Part shown: positions 1 through 8,089 of the stretch, in pieces | Position numbering within the stretch: position 1 is the stretch's first letter | Layout: each line of letters begins with the position of its first letter | Assembly: GCA_047605605.1 (NCBI GenBank) | Contig: JASGFG010000020.1 | Span: 1 to 49,811, forward strand | Length of the DNA: 49,811 nt | Direction: 5' to 3' | DNA from: JAATGA01 sp047605605 | Lineage (GTDB): Bacteria > Pseudomonadota > Alphaproteobacteria > Rhodobacterales > Rhodobacteraceae | The notes under the pieces: model-generated | What the model saw: only the letters and a program-made list of their open reading frames with translations | Database searches by the model: none | Told to the model about the DNA's origin: nothing | Made by a program: the position numbers and the translations under genes

Positions 1-54
1 GCGGGCGGATGACCAGGCTGAGCCTGCCCTGAGGCGTCGCGCCCCGGCCCGGCC

Positions 55-79
55 TCGGAGGGGTTTTGCACCCCTCCGA
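55..79 (-). terminator. Hairpin downstream of the FAD oxidase operon
   Basis: A perfect 10-bp stem (55-64 with 70-79) closes a 5-base loop, TTTGC. It lies about 56 bases beyond the stop of the minus-strand operon, so it is a plausible terminator or 3'-end stabiliser. No run of T follows on either strand, so a classical intrinsic terminator is not proven. The rest of bases 1-135 is GC-rich with no gene visible. Confidence 0.45.
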
Positions 80-135
80 ACCACCCCGCAGGATATTTGG
101 GTCCAGAAAGAGGGAGGGGGGCGTTTCAGGCAAGG

Positions 136-1482
136 CTATTCGCGCCCGGCGCGCCATTCCTTCCACCGCAGGAAGGCATTGGCGCCGAGGGTGGCAAACG
201 GGTCCGGCGGCAGGCGGGGTGGCTGCCCTTCGTCCATGAAGTGGCGCGTCACATCGGTCGTCAGGCCCGAGGCGAGTTCGGCCGCGCCGATGCCGGTCAG
301 GGTGCTGCGCGCCGTGCCGAGGCCGTTGCAGACGCAGGCGGCGAACAGCCCGTCCTCGATCTGGCGCATCACCGAGACGCCGTTGCGCGTCAGGCACAGG
401 TGCCCGGCCCAGGTGTAGTCCATCGCCACATCGGCGATCCGCGGAAAGCGTTCGGCGAATTTCTCGCGGTGAACGCGGGCGGTGCGGCGCAGGGTGGCGG
501 CGGAGACCTCCATCCCCGGCTGAAAGGTGGCGCAGGTGCGGGTGACGATGCGGTTGCCGCCCTGCCCGGTGTCGATCCGGCGCATGGTGGTGCCCATCGG
601 ATCGGACGGCGTGATGCCCCAGCGGGGCTGGCCCCCCAGACGGCGCAGGGTGTCGCCCTGCAACTCCACCGTCATCGAGGCATAGAGAAAGACGTGCATC
701 AGCCGCCCGGCGGCAAAGCCGAAGCTTTCCAGATGGCCGTTGTTGGCCAGGATCACCACCCCGGCGCTGATCTTGCCGCGCGCGGTTGCCACGGTGCTGG
801 CGCCGCCGCTGCGGGTGATGGCGGTAACGGGCGAGTTCTCGAACACCTGCACGCCGTCGCGCCGCAGCCCCGCCGCCAGCCCGCGGACATAGCCCGCCGG
901 TTGCAGCATCACCGTGCCGGGGGTGTAGAGGCCCGAGACATAGTGCCGGCTGCCGGTCAGGTCGAACATCTGCTGGCCATCCAGCTGCTGGCTGGTCTCG
1001 CCAAGCCCGGCCAGATGCCCGGCATAGCTGCGGTTCAGCGCATCGGCCTTGGGCGAGGCCGCGCCGTTCACCTTGCCCACGGGGTCGAAGTAATTGCGGT
1101 CGATGCCGTAATCCGCCACCGCCGCGCCGGCAAAGGCGATGGCCTGCCGGTTCAGCGCAATGATGTCGGCATCCGATCCGGCGCCATGGCCGGAATAGTC
1201 GTCGGACGAGATGTCGTGCGGCAGGTCGATCATGAAGCCGGAATTGCGCCCCGCCGCGCCTTCGGCCACGCGGGTCGCCTCGATCACCACGATGCGGGCG
1301 GCCGGGTGCAGCTGGCGCAGCCGCCGGGCCGCGGACAGCCCGGCAAAGCCGCCGCCGACAATGGCGAAATCGGCGGTCAGGTCACGGTCCAGCACCTCCG
1401 GCGCGGGCTGCCCCGGAAGGATCGCCGACCAGGCGGCGGGTCCACGGTGAACCGGGGTTCGCCGCGCCTGATGTGTGGTCAT
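136..1482 (-). CDS. FAD-dependent amine oxidase (DAO family, PuuB-like)
   Basis: Predicted flavoprotein oxidase of 448 residues that would oxidise an amine or amino acid C-N bond to an imine, which hydrolyses to an aldehyde or keto acid. The Rossmann FAD motif GGGFAG is at about residues 43-48, and GRNSGF near 78 matches the region after the first helix in gamma-glutamylputrescine-oxidase-type DAO proteins. Length fits that family. It is the last gene of a four-gene operon, and its ATG overlaps the stop of the aldehyde dehydrogenase gene (TAATG). The pairing with a PuuC-like dehydrogenase suggests its aldehyde product passes straight to that enzyme. Family assignment is firm. Substrate is unknown; a secondary amine, a gamma-glutamyl amine or a hydroxyproline-type imino acid are all possible. 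Confidence 0.85.
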   Translation of the reverse strand: MTTHQARRTPVHRGPAAWSAILPGQPAPEVLDRDLTADFAIVGGGFAGLSAARRLRQLHPAARIVVIEATRVAEGAAGRNSGFMIDLPHDISSDDYSGHGAGSDADIIALNRQAIAFAGAAVADYGIDRNYFDPVGKVNGAASPKADALNRSYAGHLAGLGETSQQLDGQQMFDLTGSRHYVSGLYTPGTVMLQPAGYVRGLAAGLRRDGVQVFENSPVTAITRSGGASTVATARGKISAGVVILANNGHLESFGFAAGRLMHVFLYASMTVELQGDTLRRLGGQPRWGITPSDPMGTTMRRIDTGQGGNRIVTRTCATFQPGMEVSAATLRRTARVHREKFAERFPRIADVAMDYTWAGHLCLTRNGVSVMRQIEDGLFAACVCNGLGTARSTLTGIGAAELASGLTTDVTRHFMDEGQPPRLPPDPFATLGANAFLRWKEWRAGRE

Positions 1483-2987
1483 TACACGGCCTCGTCGCCG
1501 TCGTCGGCCAGATCGACCCAGATGGTTTTCAGCTGGGTATACTGGTCATGGGCGTGGATGCCGTTGTCGCGCCCGCCAAAGCCCGACTGCCCGAACCCGC
1601 CGAAGGGGGTGGAGATGTCGCCTTCGCCGAACGAATTCACCGTCACCGTCCCGGCGCGGATCGCGCGGGCACCGCGCAGCGCCCGTTTCACATTGGCGGT
1701 GAAGATCGACGCGGCAAGCCCATAGTGCGTGTCATTGGCCAGCGCGATCGCCTCGTCGAAGGTCTCGACCGTCAGGACTGACAGGACCGGGCCGAAGATT
1801 TCCTCGCGCACCTGTTTCGCCTCGCGGTCGGTGACGTCGAGGATGGTCGGTTCCACAAAGCCGTCCTTGGCGGTGCCACCCAGCAGGACCTTCGGCCCAC
1901 CAGACTTTTCGGTGCCCAGATAGGACGACACCTTGTCGAAATGCGCCTTGCTGACCAGGGCGCCGACGCGGTTCACCGGGTCCAGCGGATCGCCCATCGG
2001 CCATTCGCGGGCATGGGCCAGGATGCGGGCCACGAGCGCGTCCTTGACCCCCTTCTGCACGATCAGGCGCGACGAGGCGGAACAGTTCTCGCCCATGTTC
2101 CAGAACGCGCCGTTCACAACATGCGCGGCCACGCGGTCCAGGTTTTCGGCATCGTCCAGCACCACCGCCGGGTTCTTGCCGCCCATTTCCAGCGTGACTT
2201 CCTTCAGGTTCGACTCCGCCGCATAGGACAGGAATTTCCGCCCCGTCGCGGTCGATCCGGTGAAGGACACGGCGTCGATGTCCATGTGGCGACCGATGGG
2301 TTCGCCCACCTCGGCACCGCCGCCGGGCACGACGTTCAGAACGCCCGCGGGAATCCCCGCCTCCATCGCCAGTTCGGCCACGCGCAGTGCGGTCAGGCTG
2401 GTTTCCAGCGCCGGTTTCACGATCACCGAACAGCCGGCGGCCAGCGCAGGGCCGATCTTCCACGCCAGCATCAGCAGGGGGAAGTTCCACGGCAGCACAA
2501 GGCCGACCACGCCGACCGGCTCGCGCACCACAAGGGCGATGTGGTCGTCGGATGCGGGGGCGGTCTGGTCGTAGATCTTGTCGATCAGTTCCGCGTGCCA
2601 GGTCAGGCAGTTGATCGTCTCGGGCACATCGACCTGTTCGCAGTCATAGATGGTCTTGCCGCTGTCGAGCGATTCCATCACCGCCAGTTCGCGGGCGTTG
2701 CGTTTGATCAGTTTGGCCAGCCGGATCAGCGCCTCTTTCCGGTCGCGCGGATGCAGGCGCGACCAACGGCCGTCCTCGAAGGCGTCGCGGGCGCGCGCCA
2801 CGGCGAAATCCACATCGGCCGCGTCACAGGCGGCGACCTTGGCCAGAACCGCGCCCGTGGCAGGGTTCACCGTGTCGAAGGTCTTGCCCGACAGCGCCGG
2901 GCGGAAAGATCCGTCGATAAAGGCCTGCGTCGGAAAGGTCAGACCGGCGGCGATGGCCTTGTATTCGTCATGGGTCAGAAGGGTCAT
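1482..2987 (-). CDS. NAD(P)+-dependent aldehyde dehydrogenase (PuuC-like)
   Basis: A 501-residue class I aldehyde dehydrogenase that oxidises an aldehyde to the acid. Visible catalytic residues are Asn168 (in PWNFP), Glu267 (in LEMGGKNP) and Cys302 (in GENCSASSR), so it looks active. The nucleotide-binding FTGSTATG stretch is near residue 242. I place the start at 2987: GGAG precedes it and the DapA-like gene stops 4 bases upstream. An in-frame start 27 bases further up would run into that gene and has no better ribosome site. The order DapA-like, ALDH, FAD oxidase suggests that this enzyme either removes the aldehyde made by the oxidase or, by analogy with hydroxyproline catabolism, acts on a semialdehyde from the DapA-family enzyme. 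Substrate not determinable from sequence. Confidence 0.9.
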   Translation of the reverse strand: MTLLTHDEYKAIAAGLTFPTQAFIDGSFRPALSGKTFDTVNPATGAVLAKVAACDAADVDFAVARARDAFEDGRWSRLHPRDRKEALIRLAKLIKRNARELAVMESLDSGKTIYDCEQVDVPETINCLTWHAELIDKIYDQTAPASDDHIALVVREPVGVVGLVLPWNFPLLMLAWKIGPALAAGCSVIVKPALETSLTALRVAELAMEAGIPAGVLNVVPGGGAEVGEPIGRHMDIDAVSFTGSTATGRKFLSYAAESNLKEVTLEMGGKNPAVVLDDAENLDRVAAHVVNGAFWNMGENCSASSRLIVQKGVKDALVARILAHAREWPMGDPLDPVNRVGALVSKAHFDKVSSYLGTEKSGGPKVLLGGTAKDGFVEPTILDVTDREAKQVREEIFGPVLSVLTVETFDEAIALANDTHYGLAASIFTANVKRALRGARAIRAGTVTVNSFGEGDISTPFGGFGQSGFGGRDNGIHAHDQYTQLKTIWVDLADDGDEAV

Positions 2988-2991
2988 GGCC

Positions 2992-3894
2992 TTACTCCGC
3001 CTCGATCTGCGCAATGGTGGTTTTCAGCACGCGCACCACCTGTTCCAGCTGCCGCTTGTCGTCCTTGTTCAGACCCTTCAGCGGCGGGCGCGGGGGGCCT
3101 GCATATTGGCCCATCATCTCACAGCCATGCTTGATGCACTGGATGAACTTGCCGCCCTGTTCCAGCACCCGCATCAGGGGCATCAGCGCCGACATGATGC
3201 GGCGGCCCTTGTCGAAATTGCCCTCGACCGCGCAGGCGCGGTAAAGCGCCAGATGTTCGCCGGGCAGGAAGTTCGACCCGCCGCAGACCCAGCTGCGTGC
3301 GCCCCAGGCAAAGAATTCCAGCGCCTGGTCGTCCATGCCGCAGGACATCTGGATATGCGGGTAATCGCGCGCCAGCAGATGCACGCGGTTGATGTCGCCG
3401 CTGCTTTCCTTGATGGCGGCGAAGTTCCTGCTGCGGCCCACGCGGTCGAGGAACTCCTCGCCCATCATGATGCCCATGCGGCCGGGATAGTTATACAGCA
3501 TGATCGGCAGGTCGGCGGCCCGGTCGATGGCCAGGGCGTTCAGCGCGTTCTCCTGCTCGGTCGGGACGGCATAGGGCGGGCTGCCGACAAGGATCGAGGC
3601 GGCGCCGATCTTCGCCGCATGTTCGGCCATGCGGATCGAATCCTCCAGCCGTATCGCCACGGTGCCGATCATCAGCGGCACGCGGTCGCCGATGATGTCC
3701 CGGGCAAGGGTGGCCATCTCCAGCCGCTCGTCCATCGACTGGGCGTAATATTCGCCCGTCGATCCGCCGTTGATCAGGCCATGGACGCCTGCCGCGATCA
3801 GATAGTCGATCTGCGCCGCAAAGGCATCGCGGTCGATGCTGCCGTCTTCACGATGGGGGGTGATGACCGGCGTATAGATACCCTCGAACTTCAT
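2992..3894 (-). CDS. DapA/NAL-family aldolase or dehydratase
   Basis: A 300-residue class I (Schiff-base) TIM-barrel enzyme of the dihydrodipicolinate synthase/N-acetylneuraminate lyase superfamily. The substrate carboxylate motif GGSTGE is at 43-48, the catalytic tyrosine is Tyr134 in YNYPGR, and the Schiff-base lysine is Lys162 in IKESSGD. Its start overlaps the stop of the upstream GntR gene by 4 bases (ATGA), so the two are translationally coupled. It is unlikely to be the housekeeping DapA, given the catabolic neighbours. Members of this superfamily serve as KDG-type aldolases, 5-dehydro-4-deoxyglucarate dehydratases and the hydroxyproline-pathway deaminase. Which of these it is cannot be read from the sequence. 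Confidence 0.85.
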   Translation of the reverse strand: MKFEGIYTPVITPHREDGSIDRDAFAAQIDYLIAAGVHGLINGGSTGEYYAQSMDERLEMATLARDIIGDRVPLMIGTVAIRLEDSIRMAEHAAKIGAASILVGSPPYAVPTEQENALNALAIDRAADLPIMLYNYPGRMGIMMGEEFLDRVGRSRNFAAIKESSGDINRVHLLARDYPHIQMSCGMDDQALEFFAWGARSWVCGGSNFLPGEHLALYRACAVEGNFDKGRRIMSALMPLMRVLEQGGKFIQCIKHGCEMMGQYAGPPRPPLKGLNKDDKRQLEQVVRVLKTTIAQIEAE

Positions 3895-4610
3895 GAGACT
3901 CCTCTGCGGGCGGAACCGGGCGCGCGGCCCAGCGGGATCTGCATCCCTTCGGGTGTGACGAAACTTTCGATCTGCGCCCGCGACAGTTCCCAATGCGCCA
4001 CGGCCAGCTCGGCGGCGGCATCGGCATCGCCCGCCTCGATCAGCGCGATGAACTGGTCGTGCTGGTCGGCGGCCTCGGCGGAAACGCAGGCCATGGTGGT
4101 CTTGCGCGGGTCGTAGAAGGTCATGCCGATGCGGGTATGGTCGATCAGCAGGCGCCGCAGCGAGGGCATCAGGAATTCGTTGTCGGCCATTTCGCCAATG
4201 ATCGAATGGAACCTTTCGTTGCCGACCGCACGTTCGGCGGCATCGCCGCTGCGGATCGCCTGGCGAAAGGCCCACTGGCATTCCTTGAGCCGCAGGATCT
4301 GGGCCGGGGTGGCGTGCATGGCCGCCAGTCGCGTGACCCCCGCATAGATCATCGGCGCGGCGACAAAGAAGTTGCGCAGCGTCTTGTGCGTCATCGGCGC
4401 GACCTGCGCGCCGCGGTTTTCGTGCAGGACCACATAGCCTTCGCCCGCCAGCTGGCGCAGCGTTTCGCGCAGGGGGGGGCGGGAAATCCCGTAGATCTCG
4501 GAAAGCTCGGTCTCGTCCAGATAGATGCCCGGCTCCAGAACCTGGGTCAGGATCTTTCGGCAAAGATCGTCGAAGCAGATCTGCTTCTTGCTTCGGGAGT
4601 CGGGTTCCAT
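3891..4610 (-). CDS. FCD-domain GntR (FadR-type) transcriptional regulator
   Basis: A 239-residue regulator with an N-terminal winged helix (recognition region YGISRPPLRETLRQL, about residues 45-59) and a C-terminal all-helical FCD ligand domain. It is the first gene of the minus-strand operon with the DapA-like, ALDH and FAD oxidase genes, so it probably senses a pathway intermediate and autoregulates. I chose the ATG at 4610 because a good GGAG lies 6 bases upstream. An in-frame ATG at 4682 would add 24 residues of poor character and run through a strong hairpin. A GntR-like palindrome sits 79-92 bases upstream. Repression as the mode of action is an inference. Confidence 0.88.
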   Translation of the reverse strand: MEPDSRSKKQICFDDLCRKILTQVLEPGIYLDETELSEIYGISRPPLRETLRQLAGEGYVVLHENRGAQVAPMTHKTLRNFFVAAPMIYAGVTRLAAMHATPAQILRLKECQWAFRQAIRSGDAAERAVGNERFHSIIGEMADNEFLMPSLRRLLIDHTRIGMTFYDPRKTTMACVSAEAADQHDQFIALIEAGDADAAAELAVAHWELSRAQIESFVTPEGMQIPLGRAPGSARRGVS

Positions 4611-4622
4611 GGGTCTCTCCTG

Positions 4623-4655
4623 CTTGATCCGCCCGGCGTGGCGGGCTGGATCAAG
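4623..4655 (-). promoter_or_regulatory. Strong hairpin in the 5' leader of the GntR operon
   Basis: Arms CTTGATCC (4623-4630) and GGATCAAG (4648-4655) pair perfectly. Inside them GCCCG (4631-4635) pairs with CGGGC (4642-4646), with a single bulged T at 4647 and a 6-base loop. The 13-bp stem ends next to the ribosome site of the gntR gene on the minus strand, so in RNA it could affect translation or transcript stability. Confidence 0.6.
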
Positions 4656-4688
4656 TACCTTGGATTCGATGTAGCGCATCATAATACA

Positions 4689-4702
4689 TATTGTCTACAA
4701 TA
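4689..4702. promoter_or_regulatory. GntR/FCD-type operator palindrome
   Basis: TATTGT and ACAATA are perfect 6-base inverted arms around a CT centre. The core resembles the T.GT-N-AC.A operators of FadR-type GntR proteins. On the minus strand a TATTAT sequence (4681-4686) could be the -10 of the gntR promoter, which would put this operator between -35 and -10. The obvious binder is the regulator encoded at 3891-4610. Confidence 0.55.
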
Positions 4703-4854
4703 AAAAGATGTGCTCTTTCTTGCTTGCCCAAGGGGAGATTCGGATGACCACAGTCCCGCAGCCCGATGCCATGCGCCGCGATGCCGGTCGCGTCGGCGCC
4801 ATGACGGCCGGGGTGCGGGCGGGGCGTTCGATGGGTGGAGCTGCGGGCGGGGCC

Positions 4855-4889
4855 GGTTCATGGAACCATGAATCTTTTTGGTCTTTACG
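4855..4889. repeat. Copy 1 of a 35-base element with a TTCATGG-N2-CCATGAA palindrome
   Basis: This stretch matches 12615-12649 at 32 of 35 bases and in the same orientation. It begins with a perfect 7-base-arm palindrome (4857-4872) followed by a T-rich run and GGTCTTTACG. It lies about 200 bases upstream of proX. Copy 2 overlaps the start codon of a lysR gene, so this may be either a shared operator or the relic of a duplicated lysR promoter and start. Confidence 0.7.
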
Positions 4890-5087
4890 CAGGCGGACCC
4901 AGATCGCACCGTGCCCATGGGTCCACGCAATGCGGTTTCCCGGCCGCCTGTTCCTCTGGGCCCCAAGACAAATACACAAGGCAACGCAACATATTACGCC
5001 GCTTCGGTCTTTTGGCCGGGGCAGCTCGACGGCGCATGGTGATGGCGCCGCAAAACCAGAATGCGTCACCCAGACAGGGAGCTAACC

Positions 5088-6080
5088 ATGAAGAAAACCC
5101 TTCTTGCCGCCGTTGCAGCAAGCGCACTTCTCGGCACCGGCACGGCCTGGGCCGCCTGCGGGGATGTCTCGCTGGCGGCGTTCAGCTGGCAATCGGCCGA
5201 GGCGATGTCCTATGTCGACCAGTTCATCCTGAACAACGGCTTTGGCTGCAACGCCACCATCGTCGCGGGCGACACCGTGCCGACGATCACCGCCATCATC
5301 GAAAAGGGCCAGCCCGACGTTTCGCCGGAATCGACCCCCAGCCTGCTGGGCGATGTCTACAAGCAAGGCGCGGCAGAGGGCCGGATCAAGCAGATCGGAA
5401 CGGCGATCAGCGATGGCCAGGTTTCGGGCTGGTATATCCCGAAATTCGTGGCCGACGCCCACCCCGACATCAAGACGGTCGAGGATGCGGTCGCCCATCC
5501 CGAGCTTTTCCCCGCGCCCGAGGATCCGTCGAAAGGCGGCGTGCTGCAAGGGCCGCAGGGCTGGGGCGACACGGTGGTGACCGCGCAGCTTTACAAGGCC
5601 CTGGATCTTGACAACAAGGGGTGGGAACTGGTGCCCTCGGGTTCCGCCGCCGCGCTGGATGGCGCCATCGCCAAGGCCTATGAACAGCAGAAGGGTTTCA
5701 TCGCCGCCTATTGGGCGCCGACCTCGCTTCTGGTGAAATATCCGATGGTCCGGCTGGAAATGGCGCATGACGATGCCGAATGGGCGCGCTGCACCAGCGT
5801 GCAGGACTGCCCCGATCCCAAGCCGAACTACTGGAAGCCGTCGGAAATGGTGACACTGGCCAGCGCCAATTTCGCCAATACCGCCGATCCGGCCGTTCTG
5901 GACTATTTCGCCAAGCGCAGCTGGACCCAGGCCGAGGTCAGCCAGGTCATGATGTGGATGACCGAGAACCAGGCCAATGGCGAGGATGCGGCCAAGTGGT
6001 TCGTCCAGAACATGCCGCAGGTCTGGACCAAATGGGTTCCGGCCGACACCGCCGAAAAGGTCAAGGCCGCCGCCCAGTAA
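5088..6080 (+). CDS. proX: Glycine betaine/proline-type ABC transporter substrate-binding protein
   Basis: A 330-residue periplasmic binding protein of the OpuAC/ProX family that would capture a quaternary ammonium solute and hand it to the permease. A Sec signal peptide is visible (MKK, hydrophobic stretch, then cleavage after TAWA near residue 22). The mature protein begins with the Cys-containing CGDVSLAAFSW segment and carries several tryptophans typical of aromatic-cage betaine binding. The start at 5088 has the ribosome site AGGGAG. It is the first gene of proXWV, and a hairpin follows it. The ligand could be glycine betaine or a related methylated amine; the demethylase genes nearby suggest it is taken up as food rather than only as an osmolyte. 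Confidence 0.9.
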   Translation: MKKTLLAAVAASALLGTGTAWAACGDVSLAAFSWQSAEAMSYVDQFILNNGFGCNATIVAGDTVPTITAIIEKGQPDVSPESTPSLLGDVYKQGAAEGRIKQIGTAISDGQVSGWYIPKFVADAHPDIKTVEDAVAHPELFPAPEDPSKGGVLQGPQGWGDTVVTAQLYKALDLDNKGWELVPSGSAAALDGAIAKAYEQQKGFIAAYWAPTSLLVKYPMVRLEMAHDDAEWARCTSVQDCPDPKPNYWKPSEMVTLASANFANTADPAVLDYFAKRSWTQAEVSQVMMWMTENQANGEDAAKWFVQNMPQVWTKWVPADTAEKVKAAAQ

Positions 6081-6099
6081 GGCCGGCCGTCATCACCGG

Positions 6100-6129
6100 G
6101 GAGGCTTCGGACCCGGTTCCGAGGCCTCC
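6100..6129 (+). terminator. Hairpin between proX and proW
   Basis: A 12-bp stem (6100-6111 with 6118-6129, one G-T wobble) closes a 6-base loop. It follows the proX stop and precedes proW. Such hairpins after binding-protein genes commonly stabilise the upstream message or attenuate transcription, giving more binding protein than permease. No T-run follows. Confidence 0.55.
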
Positions 6130-6165
6130 TCTCGCCTTTCGACGTGATTTCGGAGACGGCTCTTC

Positions 6166-7053
6166 ATGAACTGGTGGTCCACCTTTCCGCAACTCGACCC
6201 GGCCCTGCTGCTGGCGGTCAAGCGGTCGATCGACGGCGCCTTGCGGGCGCTGACGCGCAGCTATGGCCAGGCGATCGAGAATTTCTTCTATCCCCTGCAA
6301 CAAGTCCTGATCCTTTTTGAAAAGATGATCTCGGGCGCGCCTTGGCCGCTGGTGATCCTGGTGCTGGCCGGGGTGGCCTGGGCTGCGGCGCGCAGCTGGG
6401 GCATCGTGGCGGCGGTGGTGGGCACGCTGATGGCCATCGGCCTTCTGGGGCTGTGGCAGGATGCGATGCTGACGATTTCGCTGGTCCTGACCTCGACGAT
6501 CTTCGCGATCCTGATCGGGCTGCCGCTTGGCATCGTGATGAACCGCTATGCGACGGCGGGGCGGGTGATGCAGACGGTGCTGGACGTGATGCAGACGATG
6601 CCGCCCTTCGTCTATCTGATCCCGGTCGTCATGCTGCTGGGGATCGGGCGGGTGCCGGGTTTCATCGCCGTGGTGATCTATGCGCTGCCGCCGATCATCC
6701 GGCTGACCGACCTTGGCATCCGCCTGGTCGACAAGGAGGTGCTGGAGGCCGCCGATGCCTATGGCTGTTCACGCAATCAAAAGCTGTGGAAGGTGCAGCT
6801 GCCGCTGGCAATGCCCACGATCATGGCCGGGATCAACCAGACGATCATGATGGCGCTTGGCATGGTGGTCATCGCCTCGATGATCGGGGTGCAGGGGCTG
6901 GGGCTGAAGGTGCTGCAAGCCATCGCCAACCAGTATTTCACCCAGGGCATCTTCAACGGCTTTGCCATCGTCGGCATCGCGATCATCTTTGACCGGATCA
7001 GCCAGGCCTACGGCCGGCGGCTGCAAAAGCACCGCGGGGCACGCCATGACTGA
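6166..7053 (+). CDS. proW: Glycine betaine/proline-type ABC transporter permease
   Basis: A 295-residue inner-membrane permease of the ProW/OpuAB family. Hydrophobic segments start at about residue 60. The conserved cytoplasmic EAA-type loop that contacts the ATPase is visible as EAADAYGCSRNQKLWKVQLP near residues 196-215. The start at 6166 follows GGAG. Its last 8 bases overlap proV, consistent with coupled translation of the two. The single long permease is the usual arrangement for this family. Confidence 0.92.
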   Translation: MNWWSTFPQLDPALLLAVKRSIDGALRALTRSYGQAIENFFYPLQQVLILFEKMISGAPWPLVILVLAGVAWAAARSWGIVAAVVGTLMAIGLLGLWQDAMLTISLVLTSTIFAILIGLPLGIVMNRYATAGRVMQTVLDVMQTMPPFVYLIPVVMLLGIGRVPGFIAVVIYALPPIIRLTDLGIRLVDKEVLEAADAYGCSRNQKLWKVQLPLAMPTIMAGINQTIMMALGMVVIASMIGVQGLGLKVLQAIANQYFTQGIFNGFAIVGIAIIFDRISQAYGRRLQKHRGARHD

Positions 7054-8074
7054 GGCCAGATCCATCGAGATCCGCGATCTTTACAAGATCTTCGGTCCCA
7101 CCCCCGAACGCTATGTCCAGGCGGTGCGCGACGGCATGACCAAGGCTGAGCTGAGCAAGGAGCATGGCCATATCCTGGGGCTGAACGACATCAACATCTC
7201 GATGGCGGCGGGCAGGATCCATGTGGTGATGGGGCTTTCGGGGTCGGGCAAGTCGACCCTGATCCGCCATATCAACCGCCTGATCGAGCCGACCGCCGGG
7301 CAGGTGCTGATCGACGGGCGCGACGTGTTGCAGATGACCGAGGACGAACTGCGCGAGTTCCGCCGCAGCCAGACGGCGATGGTGTTCCAGAAATTCGCGC
7401 TCTTGCCGCATCGAAGCGTCATCGACAACGTGACCTTCGGGCTGGAGGTGCGCGGCGTCGATGCAGCCAGCGCCCGCGAAACCGGAATGCGCTGGCTGGA
7501 CCGGGTGGGGCTTTCGGGGTTCGAGACCCGCTTTCCCGACGAGCTTTCGGGCGGGATGCAGCAGCGCGTGGGCCTTGCCCGCGCCCTGTCGAACAATGCC
7601 TCGATCCTGTTGATGGACGAGGCCTATTCGGCGCTGGACCCGCTGATCCGCACCGACATGCAGACCATGCTTCTGGACCTGCAGGCCGAGTTGCAGAAGA
7701 CCGTGGTGTTCATCACCCACGACCTGGACGAGGCTTTGCGTCTGGGCGACCAGATCGTCATCCTGCGCGATGGACAGGTGATCCAGAAGGGCGACAGCCA
7801 GTCGATCCTTCTGAACCCCGCCGATGACTACATCCGCCGTTTCATCCGCGACGTGAACCGCGGCAGGTTCATCAAGGTCGACGGGGTGATGGCGCCGGGG
7901 CAGCCGCAAGCCGCCGGGGGGCCAAGCGTCACCTTGGGCGAGACGCTGGATGCGGCGGCCGCCACGCTGGCTGCGACGGCCTGCGATACCGCGGTGGTGG
8001 TGGACCGGGGCGGGGCGGCGGTCGGCACCATTTCGCTCCGCCAGATCAGCGCGGCGGTCGCGGCCGGGGCCTGA
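7046..8074 (+). CDS. proV: Glycine betaine/proline-type ABC transporter ATP-binding protein
   Basis: A 342-residue ABC ATPase. Walker A GLSGSGKST is at residues 63-71, the signature LSGGMQQR begins at 167, and Walker B MDEAYSALDP has Asp191 and Glu192. The long N-terminal insert before Walker A is typical of ProV. After about residue 270 only a short segment resembling one CBS repeat remains (TLGETLDAAAATLA and so on), against two CBS repeats in E. coli ProV. Full CBS pairs take part in osmotic or nucleotide sensing, so loss of one may fit a nutrient importer. The start overlaps the end of proW by 8 bases. Confidence 0.92.
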   Translation: MTEARSIEIRDLYKIFGPTPERYVQAVRDGMTKAELSKEHGHILGLNDINISMAAGRIHVVMGLSGSGKSTLIRHINRLIEPTAGQVLIDGRDVLQMTEDELREFRRSQTAMVFQKFALLPHRSVIDNVTFGLEVRGVDAASARETGMRWLDRVGLSGFETRFPDELSGGMQQRVGLARALSNNASILLMDEAYSALDPLIRTDMQTMLLDLQAELQKTVVFITHDLDEALRLGDQIVILRDGQVIQKGDSQSILLNPADDYIRRFIRDVNRGRFIKVDGVMAPGQPQAAGGPSVTLGETLDAAAATLAATACDTAVVVDRGGAAVGTISLRQISAAVAAGA

Positions 8075-8089
8075 GCGGCAGTCGTCCGA

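Larger units (their letters stand above)
4611..5087. other. Divergent regulatory spacer between the GntR operon and proX
   Basis: No convincing gene lies in these 477 bases; open stretches here have no family resemblance. It holds a leader hairpin next to the GntR gene (4623-4655), an AT-rich operator/promoter block (4681-4705), a 35-base element repeated at 12615-12649, and the proX leader ending in the ribosome site AGGGAG. Its size and content suggest two independent divergent promoters. Confidence 0.7.

Noticed and set aside
3891..4682. A longer GntR protein starting at 4682
   Set aside because: The ATG at 4610 has a far better ribosome site, and the extension would translate a strong hairpin and has no family resemblance.
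4695..5069. A short minus-strand frame containing KTKKIHGSMN that resembles the residues before the LysR start at 12621
   Set aside because: The peptide likeness follows from the DNA-level 35-base repeat. Beyond the element the frames differ, and no LysR helix-turn-helix appears.
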